Assembly: GCA_036785705.1 (NCBI GenBank)
Contig: JAWUZG010000332.1
Location: 1,736,001-1,800,000 of the forward strand
Length of the DNA: 64,000 bases
Direction: 5' to 3'
Origin: Acanthornis magna
Taxonomy: Eukaryota > Chordata > Aves > Passeriformes > Acanthizidae
Below, one piece after another: positions 1 to 12,100 of this stretch. Position 1 is the stretch's first letter; every line of letters begins with the position of its first letter. The notes under the pieces are model-generated. The model did no database searches. It was not told the origin of the DNA and was given only the letters and a program-made list of their open reading frames with translations. The position numbers and the translations under genes are program-made.

Positions 1-3000
1 ATGTCATACTAAATACATCTAATTTTCAACTTAATATATAATGGCTCACTAAAAGGAAAATTCAGTATTTGGACAGAAAAAAAAAAAGATTATGAAAATT
101 CAGGAGAACAATTTATCAATGAAAAATGAGGCTACACCTAACAGACTGTTTAAATATACTTGATTTTTGGTGCAAATCAGAACCAGCATACTTGCCATCA
201 ACATTATTTAATCTAACAATGTACACATACTATGGTGTACTTAGGGGTGGTATTTACTTTAAAATTGCATTTAATTTTTTGCCTTTTTTTTAATAGGCAG
301 AGGGGATCCAGAAGTAGAGATGTACTTTTTCACTAACATTAAAATCAGAAATAAATACAGCAGTTAAACAACCATTTTAATTTTTTTACTGAAAATGTGT
401 ACTGCACCAAAGCTTATTGCTGCATTTTCTCATTTCAAAAATAGCCTTTGCATAAAATAATGAACAGCATTTGAATCTCTAAATCACAAGCTTATTTCCA
501 ATTGCTGTTCCTGAAAAAGATTCCAGGGTTTTTAGAGATCTTTTTTTTTTTCTCTTAATGAACACATTGGTACATGGTGTGCTACTTCTTTTTAATAAAA
601 AAAAAAGGGGGGAAAGGCTGTTTCAAACACTGTCTGCACTATTGTAATGTTTTCATTTAGCTGTGCCAGGTGATTTAGGGGCACAATGCAAATGTGAAGT
701 GCTTTGTTTCCCTTGAACTGCCAAGTGATTCCTGGGCTCTCTCTGGTGTGAGTGGCAGTTCTAATGGCCACGTACACTGTAATCATGTCAGGATCATTAG
801 AAAATGCAGGAAACAAGCCCATGACTTAAGTTAGAGAAGTGTACAAATCAACTTTAAATTTACAGAGAGTTTTAGCATAAGCTTTGCTAAGCCATCAAAA
901 TGCACTTTGAGCCCTCCCTCCCTGCCTCCTATTGATTTGGCTGTGCTAACACAAAAAGGAGTGGTCAATTTTTTTAACCCTCCTAAAAGAAAACCTCAGC
1001 TTTTTCTTCTCTTACCCTCTCTCTTGTTCTTTTTCCCCTTGTCTCGCTTCTTCCTGTAGGACATGCAGTGTTTTAATGCCCTTGGACTGCCCCACAGTTA
1101 CACTTAGGCTCCCATTACCACTGCTGTGGTCATGTTCAGGTAAACAATTGCTTCATAGAAACACAAAAACGTGTTTTACACGCATCTAACTTAGGGCACA
1201 TGGGATCTGTGTCCATCAGCAGCACAGGCAGCATGTGCTGTTTATTGCTCTAGATTGACTGCTGTGGTAGGACCAGATCAGCTGAGACTGTATGCCTGTG
1301 AAACCTGACCAGCCCTTTAGCAGGCCATTATAAATAATACATATTTTCTGAATAAACACCTTTCTCAGAAAGTCAGACAGAGCTCCTTTGTTTCTGAAAT
1401 AATTGAACCAAAACTAGATGAGAAAAACAGTTGTAGTCAGTTGGTTGTACTGCTCTGTAGTGTAAGTGGGTCAGAATGAGCAGTATTAGTTAAATCCTTT
1501 GAAACAAAAGAAATTATTAAATCAGTTATGATTTAGGTCAATTACTCAAAATAAACCACTCACTGAGTGCCCTTGAGACAGGCAAGTCAAAGAATATTAG
1601 GAGTTCTGAACTCAAATCGCATCTCAGCACTGCTCTCTAACCAAAGCTCTCACCCCTTACCTCTCCAGGAGTACATTACATAAGGGTTTCACTGTCTAAC
1701 AGGGAAGTTGTTTAGCATTGAATTGAATCACTGTTTCATCTACTTAAGATAAGCATGAAAAACACGTGAAACAGATTTTCCAGGAGTGTTTCACAACTGA
1801 ATTCATTGTGTTTTAAGCCATGTATGGCAATACCATTGTCTATATTTTGAGAATGGTTTGTGCTTGATGCTCTGGAACTGCTTTTTGCCTGACTGCTTTG
1901 AGTTCATAGAAATCCCCAGAGCACAGGTGAAGGGAAGAATTTCTGAGAATAATTGGCTGTGTTTAAGTAGATGTATGTACTCTCAGATGCTTGGGATTGG
2001 TCCTCAAGTAATGGAAAAATAAGGAAAAGAAAAATTAAAACTACTCTAATAAATACGAACATGACATTGAACAAAAATTCCAGTTAAAATATTATCATTT
2101 TATCTATAGCATTTTAAGCACCTACTAAAATTATTAAGGTTCAAGACATTTTTAATAGTCTGGTATCATAAAAATCAAATTATCCACCAAATTATTATGA
2201 TGTGTGATACTCGTCACAAGATTTTCCTTACAAAAGATCAAAGCCAAGGTCTTGGGACATTTCTAAGTTTATTTTCTTGTGTTAGCCTGTTGGACTGTGG
2301 TGCAGATATTGTGCCTCACGTATGATCAGCAGTGGAATCTTGTCTTACCATTTCCTTTTATTTTTGTATTTGTAGGGGAATTGTACGAAACTCTACAAAA
2401 GAATGGTTATTGAGGGAACAATTTCAAAAACTCTTGTCTGCCTGAGAAGATGCTTTAATAAGCTAATGTCCTGGAAATACTCAGAAGTTTTATCTCAGTC
2501 ATAGTAAATCCTTCTTTTAACTACAGTAACAAGGAATTAAATGTTCTTTCAGGAACAATAGAAATCAGGCCAGACAGCTTTAAGTTTAGCAGTCATAAAA
2601 ACAAAAAGCTGTTTGCTTGTCTGAACTGACAGACAATATAGAATTCATATGGAATAACAGGCTTTTGTGTTGCATAGCAGCATGAGGACTCCCAGAGAGT
2701 AACTGGCAGGTTTTGCTCAGTGCTGGAGTGTATTTATCTGTTTCTGTGTTTATAATTGTGATATATTGATATCTGAATTTGATGAGAGAGTATTAAACTG
2801 GGATCAAAGAGCCAGGCAGTGTTAATCTAAATGATCATATATCTCCTGAAACGTCAAGAAACTGTTCGTGCCACTATTTTTATATGCTTTACAATTAACA
2901 TGCTTTCCAGCTTAATAAATATTACAGGACCAAAGAACTGAACTAAAAAATTCAGATATAGAGGAGTCAGCTACTAGATATTCAGAGAGACGAGAAATAG

Positions 3001-4795
3001 GAATGTGCATTGAATCTTCCTTTCTCTTTAATCTGAAGTTATAAAACGAGCCTTGACAGTTTTAAGTGCCAAATGTCTCTGCTTTTGTTTTGGCTTTTCT
3101 GTATGTGTTGTTTTGTGACTTTTTTTCCCCTCTGAAATGTTAAAAATAAATGAAAAAGAAGCAAAAAAGTAAGCATGTTTACAGTTCTTATTCCTCACAG
3201 ATTGCAGAGTACCTGTGGGTGGCTTAAAGCAGCTGTTTCTTGTGGTTACCTAACTTTCTTCTTTAAAATACAGAAAGAAAAAAAACCAAAAACCACAATA
3301 AAGCTAAATGTCAAATCTAAATGAAGCCAAGAAACCTTTTCTCTAGGTCACCAACTCCTCTGGCCAAGTACATTTATTCTCTCTTAGGGCCATAATCTGT
3401 TTCAAAAGGCAATGATTTAGCCAATGCTTATGCCAGTGTTGCGACCTCTTCTCGTGCAGGTGCAAACAACTACCACAATGAAAGGCTTGGCTGCCTTCTC
3501 AATGCTTTATCATCTTTTTGCTGCAGTTTGTTCCTTTGGTGGCAGAGGAATCGCACTGCTGAAGTGCTTTGGTGGTTTCAGCAGAGCTTCTGGCCTGGGC
3601 ACATTCTGCTGAGTGGGCTGGGAGAGGAAACCTGCACTGAGAGGGTACAGGGGCAAGGAAAAGGTCTTCAACTGTCCCAGCTAAATTCACCAAAACCCTT
3701 CCTTCACCTCCTTAGCCATGTATAGAAAAGCAAGATGTTTTGTTCCAACTTTTGCTTATTAGCAAATCTGAATATTTTTTTATATGCCAAGATTTACTTT
3801 CAGTAAAAAGTTTTGTCATGAGGATTTCTCAGGACTAGCACAGACCTGGGCATAGTATGCCATGAGAAAAAGACATTCATACCAATACCAACTCAAAATA
3901 ATTAGTACCCCAGTGGTTAGGGTGTGTGTGCTTACTGTATTTCTTCCTTTCTATAATATCTTTCATTTTGCAGTTTATGCATGCTAATGATGCATCTATT
4001 CAAGTCTATATGCCACAGCAAGGGTGTCCTAATTAAGCACACTGTAAGAAACTCTCTTTCTTTCTGGTCCAGTGAACAAGGAGAGATTTAGACAGTTCAC
4101 AAGAGCTCCAAGTGCTGAGCTGGATCAAGTGGTCATCTTGAGGGGCTGTGAAGCAGCCTGTGCAGTCGTGTTCTGTTCCCAAAATGTGCTCAGACACTCA
4201 CAGCCACGCAGCAATGGCCAGGCTGGGATGGACCTCTGGAGACGCCTGGTCCACCCTGGGAGCTGGGCCTTGGACTATGTTAACCAGGGGCAATAAAATG
4301 AGTTGCTGCTGCTTGTGAACACATTGTTAATGTAGAGCTTTGTAATGCATTAATGCTGAATCGGAAAAATCTCCTCTCTGGACTCTCCTGCATGCTTCAG
4401 TCTTGATTGCAAGCCCTCCTGCAGGAAGAATGGAAATAATTAAAGCTGGTTTGGGTCTAGTTTTTTTCCGTTGCATAACAGAAACAAATATTATCTGTCA
4501 GTTCTGTGTTGTTACCAGAGTTCATTCAAAAATCAGAAGATGACAGTGTTTTTGTTTCACCATTATTTTTTAAAATGATATTTTAGATAGAATGCAATTA
4601 TCTTAGAGCATTTAGTTTTTTTCTCCCCACCCATTCAGGTCAATTATTTCAATTTCTACAGGATGCATCATGTGGATCTTCCCTTTCTTCTTGATCTGTG
4701 CTGCACTGTTCTTCAAGGAAAAGTCAGGGCAAGTAGAATAAAACAAACATAGTGGCAGCATTACTTACTCTTCTGTTACCCTTTCATGTTTTTAG
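1..4795 (+). other. Upstream non-coding region (probable 5'-UTR intron)
   Basis: AT-rich sequence with no coding exon that I can support. Short homopolymer runs are scattered through it, for example A-runs near 80 and 597 and a T-run near 541. A 36-bp stretch at 4221-4256 resembles a CR1 3' end. There is no CpG island or other obvious promoter next to the first exon, so the region is more likely an intron after an unseen leader exon than a promoter flank. Open frames here, such as 592-822 (-) and 4072-4296 (+), look like chance frames. Confidence 0.6.
4221..4256 (-). mobile_element. Possible short CR1 3'-end relic
   Basis: The plus strand reads ggctgggatggacctctgga and continues to ctggtccaccc. 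This resembles the reverse complement of CR1 3' ends of the type ending in a GGTCC and CCAACC motif. Only about 36 bp align and several positions differ. The usual terminal octamer repeat is absent. It may be chance similarity. Confidence 0.3.
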
Positions 4796-4796
4796 G
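4763..4796 (+). promoter_or_regulatory. TENM2: Splice acceptor of first coding exon
   Basis: A branch-point-like CTTAC (A at 4767, 29 nt upstream of the exon) is followed by a pyrimidine-rich tract and tttttag ending at 4795, then GTGAC. All parts of a functional 3' splice site are present. This is the main reason to think the gene starts further upstream. Confidence 0.75.
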
Positions 4797-4860
4797 TGAC
4801 AGTGACTGACCCCAAAGAGAAGAGTGGCTCTCCTGGAAGCAGCCTGCCCGGCTCAGAATA
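4796..4860 (+). other. TENM2: TENM2 5' UTR segment of first coding exon
   Basis: These 65 nt lie between a splice acceptor (AG at 4794-4795) and the ATG at 4861. The segment has an in-frame stop at 4807-4809 and no upstream ATG in any frame, so scanning ribosomes should reach Met1. Because it starts with an acceptor and not an evident promoter, the transcript probably has at least one further non-coding exon upstream. If transcription starts inside or near this exon instead, the acceptor would be incidental. Confidence 0.75.
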
Positions 4861-5086
4861 ATGGATATAAAGGACAGGAGGCACCGCTCGCTGACGAGGG
4901 GCCGCTGTGGGAAGGAGTGTCGCTACACGAGCTCCTCGCTGGACAGCGAGGACTGCAGAGTGCCCACGCAGAAGTCCTACAGCTCCAGTGAGACGCTGAA
5001 GGCGTACGATCACGACACCAGGATGCACTATGGAAACCGAGTGTCTGACCTGGTGCACAGGGAGTCGGATGAGTTTCCAAGACAAG
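4861..5086 (+). CDS. TENM2: Teneurin-2, first coding exon (residues 1-75)
   Basis: This exon encodes the extreme N-terminus of the teneurin-2 cytoplasmic domain. Visible are a basic opening (D5-RRHR, then R13-GR and K18-ECR), a serine-rich acidic stretch [10 protein letters not shown] (22-31), the teneurin-typical [19 protein letters not shown] (34-52) and [12 protein letters not shown] (64-75). There is no signal peptide or membrane segment, as expected for a type II protein. The start is chosen because an in-frame TGA lies at 4807-4809 upstream, the context is favourable (A at -3, G at +4), and Met1 is the family start. The exon ends inside codon 76 (phase 1) at a consensus donor, G followed by gtatgt. 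The frame reads 15 codons into the intron before a stop at 5131-5133, which is not coding. GC content and CpG are clearly higher than in the flanking introns. The serine, threonine and tyrosine cluster may be phosphorylated, but that is inference. Confidence 0.97.
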
Positions 5087-5092
5087 GTATGT
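5084..5092 (+). promoter_or_regulatory. TENM2: Splice donor of intron 1
   Basis: AAG|gtatgt is a near-perfect 5' splice site. It breaks codon 76 after its first base (phase 1), which matches the phase-1 start of the exon at 40903. Confidence 0.95.
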
Positions 5093-5371
5093 GTAAAGTC
5101 AGAACGGGTTGCTTTTATGGTAATCCTCACTAGACAGTCTCTGTTCCTTGTTAGAGCATTTCAGTGCTACAAGGAGTTTTAATGAAAGAACTGTAGGAGA
5201 ATGGATATTATCTTACCATTATTTCCACTGCTTTGTGTTAAATTAGAAAGTTCTGTCTTTTCTCAGAGGTCTGGTACTTTTGAAATTCACAATTTGCAAA
5301 TGAGGCAAACTGGGATTCACTGATCAAAACACTTGATAGGCACAAATGCTGTGACCCTTAACCAGAGAGTT

Positions 5372-5404
5372 AAGATTTGTGCAAGATTCTTTTGCACAAA
5401 TCTT
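5372..5404. repeat. Perfect 13-bp inverted repeat (hairpin 1)
   Basis: Arms aagatttgtgcaa (5372-5384) and ttgcacaaatctt (5392-5404) are exact reverse complements around a 7-nt spacer. Counting one G-T and one A-T pair, the stem could extend to 15 pairs with a 3-nt loop. It lies 285 nt after the donor of intron 1 and next to a second hairpin. Confidence 0.9.
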
Positions 5405-5405
5405 G

Positions 5406-5425
5406 AGTTAGCCAATGGGCTAACT
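5406..5425. repeat. 8-bp inverted repeat (hairpin 2)
   Basis: Arms agttagcc (5406-5413) and ggctaact (5418-5425) flank a 4-nt spacer, aatg. It begins one base after hairpin 1, so the two form a tandem stem-loop element in the pre-mRNA. Confidence 0.85.
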
Positions 5426-8400
5426 TGCTATCCTCTTTCCTAGGTTTATTTTGGAAATAATAATAATGGCATTTTGACCTAAAGGTGTCTGTCTTTAACA
5501 CAGTGTCTGTACTAAAAGATAGCTAAAACACTGTTATGGTAAAAACCTATATGGCCAATATACATTCATTATTCTTCAGGTGCCTTGGAATTCCTTTCCT
5601 GTTCTTAACTGCTGCATAATTCAACTGTGGGAATGGGAACGCTGGTTCCTCTTACTTCATTTTGTCACAGCTCACCCATATTGCTTACCTTTCATCTCAT
5701 AAACTGGAAGGAGGAAACCCATCTAATTACTTTTGTAATTGGCTGCAATAGGTTATTGCAGCATTGAGGTCCTAGAAGTAGTACTTGAAATAACCTGCCC
5801 ATGTGAACTTGTAAGCAAGGGTGAGGAATCTCTTCTTTTATAAAATGGTCCTTGCTTTAAATACCTGTTATGTCCAATGGATCAATGAATTAAAAATGTA
5901 AATATTTTTAGTTGAAAAACCTGTGAATGTGCTTTTGCACTGCACACACATAGTTTTACCCTCACTCAGATATCTGCTTGTCTCAATAAATTGTGAGCTC
6001 TGTGCCGAAACCATTAGTGAACATTGCTTCATAGGAACAATGTTTAATCATTTGGTGAACTTGACCAAATAGCCGGATTAAATTGGCATTCAATCCACAA
6101 TTAGATATGGTTTTTGAATTGAAACACTTGCTTTAGTGTCAGTTGAAGAATCAGATATGGTTCATACCAGGCAAGACATAGGCAGATTTGAGGGATAAAT
6201 TTATAGGGTTTGTGTCCCTCTCAATGGAAGGTAAATTATCTGGTACATAATGTAAATGCAGGAACTCTACTGGTTTGTATATGTGCTTTTTAACAGCATG
6301 TGATAGTTCTCTGCTGCACATTTCTGCTGTTGTGACTCAGGGAATTGGAAGTTACCACACTTGTGGAAATCATTCAATGGAAGGTCATTTCTTAGACTTG
6401 ATATCATGTCACTTATCTTGTTTAAAGCATTCTGACAGCTGCCAGTGTCTGTCTTCACCTTTAAATCAAACTATCTAATAATTAGTGTCAATAATTAACC
6501 CCTTAGCTAATCCCTTGTTTCTCCCACATTTACGTACGGACATTGTGCTCGGTCTGTCGAACACCCAGTTCTATTTTCTGGGGTCATCTCTGTTCTTGGA
6601 GGGTCTTTCTTTGCTTATAGGTGTTGACATAAGATAAAGCATCAAACTGCACCTCAAACGTCTGAGCTGCTGCAGCCATTTTCACTGTGCTCTGTTTTAC
6701 TTTAGTGTACAGGAGTCATCTAAATATTACTTTTCCCTATCTGGATGATTGATGCTTCAGCTCAAGTGCCTCATTTTAGTTTGCAGGTCATTATTCAGCA
6801 TTTCATAATGGTCTTTTTCTCTTGATTACTGATTTGACAACTGTTCATCCTCCCCCTGCTCTTAATGTGTTCTTATCTGCCCTCTTTATGAAGGGGAGTG
6901 CAAATTGTTGGTAACTGAATTGAAACACTCAGATTTTTTTTTATTGTTATTTTTTCCCCTACTAGTTTGTATTGTTGTGTCTGAATGAATAGTGTTTATT
7001 TTAGAGAGCCAAAGTAATTTTTTTGTTAGATAATGAGCAGCAACTCCTTATTTTCCTGCTTTTGTTAAGTTTAGAAAGCAGTTTTTTTAGAAAATAAGTC
7101 TGTATGATGATTCTTTGCATTTGAAAGCTGGATATCTTTCTGATTGAACAGTTTTACGGACATCAAATTTGAGATAATTTGACAAGTAGATCTAGATAAA
7201 GATTTTGTAGCTGTTCTCACTTTCTATATTAACATTAGATGGATAAAAATGTGGTTCATATAGTAGGAAGTTCTGTTCATTACATTTCATGCTTGCAGTT
7301 TCCAGCTGCAGACATCTAGGAATTTATACATTTAAATTTATTGTTATTTGGAGTGGGTGTCATGATGGGATTAAATTCTGTAGGAAATAAACATGCTTAA
7401 AAGCACTAATCTTTAGAGATATTTTTTTTTCTTCTATTTAAAAAACAAAAAAGCTTGACACTTTTTTAAGCAATTGCAGATATTTTCTTCAGTATTTTGT
7501 CTCTTCTATTAGAAAAGCTAAATACTTTGATTTACTGCAAAGTATTTGGTTTCGCCGTGGCACTGGAGCTGCTCACACAGGTGTTTTGAGCTGCTGGTCA
7601 CACGATACTGGGTTTGGAATATTTGTTAAGACCAAGTTGCACTAATTCTGTTTTTGTTTATCATGGTTTGTCAGTGAAACGCTAATAACAAAACTATGTT
7701 AAGAGCTCTGAATTCTGAGACAGTTCTTGCTGGGTTGCTTTAGTATTTTCCTGAGAGGGATTAAGGTTGTTCAGACTTTAAAACAAGGATTTAACTGTTC
7801 TCAGTGACTGATGTTCTGCTACTTAGAGGCCACAGTGGCTCTTCCAGGTGCCTGGGCTGAGCAGACTTTCTCTCACTGCTCTCATTCCCAATAACACCAA
7901 GGTGAGATCTTTGAACATCTCATCATCAAACCTGAGTCATTCTCAATCTTTGCTTAAATTTAATGTATCCCTTCCAAATCCAACTGATTTTTGGCAATTG
8001 CAGTTTTAATACTTCTTTCCAGAACCTGTTACCTTTTGGAAATTAAATGTTTTGGTACATAGATTTGGATTAAAGACATTAAATAAAACTTTTTCTTGTA
8101 TTCTGCTTAGAGAGAGAGCACATTCTTAGTTTTCCTTTGTCATGCAAGGTTTTTGAGTGGCATTTTGCAATCTGTTGATTTTCATTATGTCTGTATGGTT
8201 ACATAATGAAAGGAAATTGGAGGTAGAGGCAGGTGGCAGGAGCTTAAGGAGGAAGCCCTGAACATGGAATCAGAGGTAGGGTGGCCTGTGTGGGAAAAAG
8301 GCCTTAAGGCAATTCTGTTATAGCCAGCATGCACATGTAACCTGCACTGCTCTGGAATCAAGGCTCACTTTGCTTTTAATGGTTACCTTAGAGAAAAACG

Positions 8401-9020
8401 ATCCCAGTGTAAAATATTTATTAGGGTGAGACAACTGCCTTCAATTTCTCCTGTCTAGAAAGCGTGGCCTTATTGAAAAATAAAAAATTATAATTTGTGT
8501 ACCTTGTCTAATAAAGGAAAGATGCTGAATAAAACCTCCCTCCCTTACCTTCTCCCTCCCCAAATCATAAAAGATGATAAGATTATTACTGTTGTTAAAT
8601 GATTTAAAAACATGAAAGCACTTTTCATCTGTTCTTTCATCTGTGTTGAAGCTGTTAATAATGGAGCAATGTAGCAGCATTACTAGACTAGCAAATAAAT
8701 AAAAGTACAAACCTTTGTAGCAGCCTTCTGCAAGTATGCCTTAAAGAAAGGAAAAGGAAAGAAAGTCAAACCCAAACCTAACATTCCTCCTGATTATACT
8801 CTAGCATCAGTCAAGTGGCCTTTTGAGCTGTAATAGCAAGATGATCTGATAAACAAGAATTAAACTAAAACTTTGCTTATATTAGATCTGATTCACAATA
8901 AAAACCAGAAGGAAATCTCTTTAGAAGTGGCATTTCAGGAAAACATAATGGGATTGACTTTCAGTCTTTGGGATACTTCCATTTAAATATCATAAATTGT
9001 TTTCTCTTGGTATTTTGTGA

Positions 9021-9112
9021 ATTTTGGTTTGGTTGTTTTTGTTTTGTTTTGGTTTGTAATGTTTGGGGTTTGGGGATTTTTTTGTGTGTTTGTTTTGTTT
9101 TGATTTTTTTTC
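9021..9112. repeat. G/T-rich low-complexity tract
   Basis: About 90 bp made almost wholly of T and G on the plus strand, with repeated gtttt and ggttt units and two GGGG runs. It looks like a degenerate (GTTTT)n simple repeat. The phenylalanine-, glycine- and valine-rich frame at 8968-9165 and the lysine- and asparagine-rich minus frame across it reflect this composition. Confidence 0.8.
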
Positions 9113-12100
9113 CTCTTGAGCAACAAGCTCCCTGGTTTGCAAATGGTAGTTTAAATCACTTGTGATGATCTCTTCCCCTTCATTCCCCTTCCATTTTATT
9201 TTCTTGGCATTTCCCCATTTGATATGTTCATACATTGTGACTTGATTTGCTGCGTGTGGTGGGGTCTGGACTGACCACTGAGAGTCAGAGTGCCTGGCGT
9301 GGTGACAAAGGTTTAGCTCTTCATTTCTTCTCACCTGTTGGACCAGTTGAGAGGCTGTGACACTGACAGAAGACTCCAGTAGTAATTAATAACAGCAGTG
9401 CTGGAAAACACAGCACTATTCTAATATTAGCATGTATTTGTAGAATAAACAACAGCTAGACATAATATGTGAATTCTCTGTACACACAGTTTCTCCCAGG
9501 GAATAACTTTTTATTCTTGGTGTTTTCTCTCAAATGATCATTATTAAAAATCAGCATTTGTTTACAATTTAAATTAGAGACTCAGAATGCAGGGATTTCT
9601 GATGCAACTATATAAGTATATATAGGCTTATGTTCCCTTTTTTTACTCCTTTATTTAGCTTTCAAAAAGAACTTCTGCTATTTTTACTGCTTCTGTTCTG
9701 GACTCCTCATTAATTGATGATTAAGCTAAACTAGGTTCTATTTTTTTCAACCGTTTGCAAAGTTACATGCACATTATGTAAACTGCATATAAAAGGATAA
9801 GTTCTGAAAAGTAGATGTTTTCAACTCATGTAGTTAGCACACAGTGTGAATAAAAGAAAATTTTGAAAAACATCATGTCTGCTCTAAAATAAGTTTAGTA
9901 ATCATTTTCATGCAAATACCTTTTCAGAAGAACTTTAAAATTAATAGGAATTATGCTTTCTGTACTTCATAGTTTCAAACTTCTATCAAGCAAAAAGATC
10001 TTGTGCTTCAACTAAATTTGTTTTTTCTCGTCTTGTAATGCTGCAATCTGACTGGGTGTTGAACAAAACCTTTTCTTTGTGTATTTTTTTCCCTCATCCC
10101 TTTACTCTGCTGTGTAATAGAATTCTAAGACTTTGGATACTGAAAATAATAATTTTTGATCCTATAAACCCTTCTCCATTTTCTCATACACACATGTGCA
10201 CACACTCTTCTAAGAAGTTTGTAATATTTATGCACATCTGTGATTGCTCTTTCCCATATTAAAATCTATTGTAAAGGAAATAATGTACTCCATGGAGATG
10301 AAATAATAGTTTTATTTTAAAAAACCAAGACTTTAAATTAAGATACTTATGGATTAAGTCTACAAATGAAAATGGCTAACATTGTGCAAATTTATTCCAT
10401 TTTCTCTGTCTTCTTGTCTTCAACAGAATCTACAGTTTAAAAGATTTTTTAGGATCTGTTTTTCAGCAAGGAGTGTTTGCAAGGAAGGCTGATAACTTGC
10501 GAGTATTCTCAGACTGTTGGAGATACTTAGATGCCTTTCTAATACACTGCTAACATTAAAATAGCAGATTTAAAAAACATTTACATTTGATCTGGGTTCG
10601 AGTTGGGCATCTCTGTCCCTGCATCCTAGGCATGTTCCAGAAAATGAGTCTTTAGCTGTAGTCCTGAATTCGCATTAGTGAGTATCATTTTGTTTCTGTG
10701 AACTTGGGAATCCCTCTAAAGCTTGTTTTCTGCTAAAGAGAAATTAGGCCATTTGCTTCTCCTCCTCTTTTCTCATAATACAGGAAGAAAGAGCTATTTA
10801 AATAAAACAGAGTTCAGCAAATATTTAACTGACAACAGCATTTATTTTGGATTATGCATTGTTGAACTCTCCAATGCCACGTGTTTTTAAGGTCTGCATC
10901 TTCAAAAAAAATAAGGAAAGGATTAGATATTTGTATTTTAGTGGAGTATGTGGAAGATGGGTTAAGCACCAGAGGGTATTCACTGCTTCAATGCACAAGT
11001 CAGTTTTCAGCTCAAATGCATTGGGAACAGGTTTTAGGTGTGTTTTTATTTATTCTGTAATTGTCTTTTGTGCTTTATTTTTTCCCCCAGTATTCTTTTG
11101 AAATGTCTTACTACTGGGGACTAAATTCTAGGCTCAGTGGACAGCTGGTTGATCCGTGGTGATGATTGCTGTGTTTATATTTGTTCTGTCTTCCCTGTTT
11201 GTTCTCCTAATACCTCCAATGGATTATGTGATTTTTAGAAGCTTTTAAAAATATCGTGGCTGGACCCAAATGCACACACTTCACATAGTAAAAAAAACAT
11301 AAGGAAACTTTCAAACAAAAAATCCACCCACAGCTCATTGTCTTCCTTGGGCAACCACAGAGGTTTTGGAGTTGAGTCAAAGTGCTGATGGCCAATTCCT
11401 TTAAAACCTATAAATCAGTAGAAAAAGAAAAGAAGGGAGTATAATTGAGTAAGCAGGGCCCAGGATTTGGTTTTCTGTTTCATATTATTTGTCTCTGGAT
11501 TCAGAATTCCAGGTCAGAAGATTTACCAGTCACCTTCGTTGGCCTACTGTTGGGTTGCTCATTAATTTTGTTCAGATTATTTCTATATTGATCCCAGTAA
11601 TCTGTCCTTGAACGAAGCACATTCTGAAGTTCTGGGAGCATCAAGAGACAGAAAATCCATGATTTCCACTGATGGGCAGTGACTGTGGGAATTCAGCCTC
11701 CATGTTAAAAGCAGATTCCAGCTCCCCTTTGGGTTTTGGAAACTGGCTTCAGTTTCTAGCCATTAGGTCTGGTGATGCCCTGTTCTGTGTTATTGGAACA
11801 CCCATAATACCCAGTGCTTTTCTGTACAGATTTAATTAGATGCTGCAGATAAGTCAGTTGTCTGTTCTGTGAACTGTCTGTCAATCTAAGCAGAGCTCTT
11901 CAAGCATCTGCTTGTATAATGTCATCTTCTGTCGTGAATTTCGACTTGGTGGTGGTTTCCCTTTCCTGCCTTTTAGCTTGTCTCTAATGGAAGCAAAATA
12001 TGCCCCAGCAATGCCCTATCTACCCCAGTGATGTGGAGAAAGACGTGTTGAAGAGACTGACATGTATAAAGGTAGTCCTGTGGCACTATTTTGTGTTTGT

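Noticed and set aside
4792..5130. 112-codon and 75-codon minus-strand frames over the first coding exon
   Set aside because: They are antisense shadows of the GC-rich TENM2 exon, which reads as a conserved teneurin in the plus frame.
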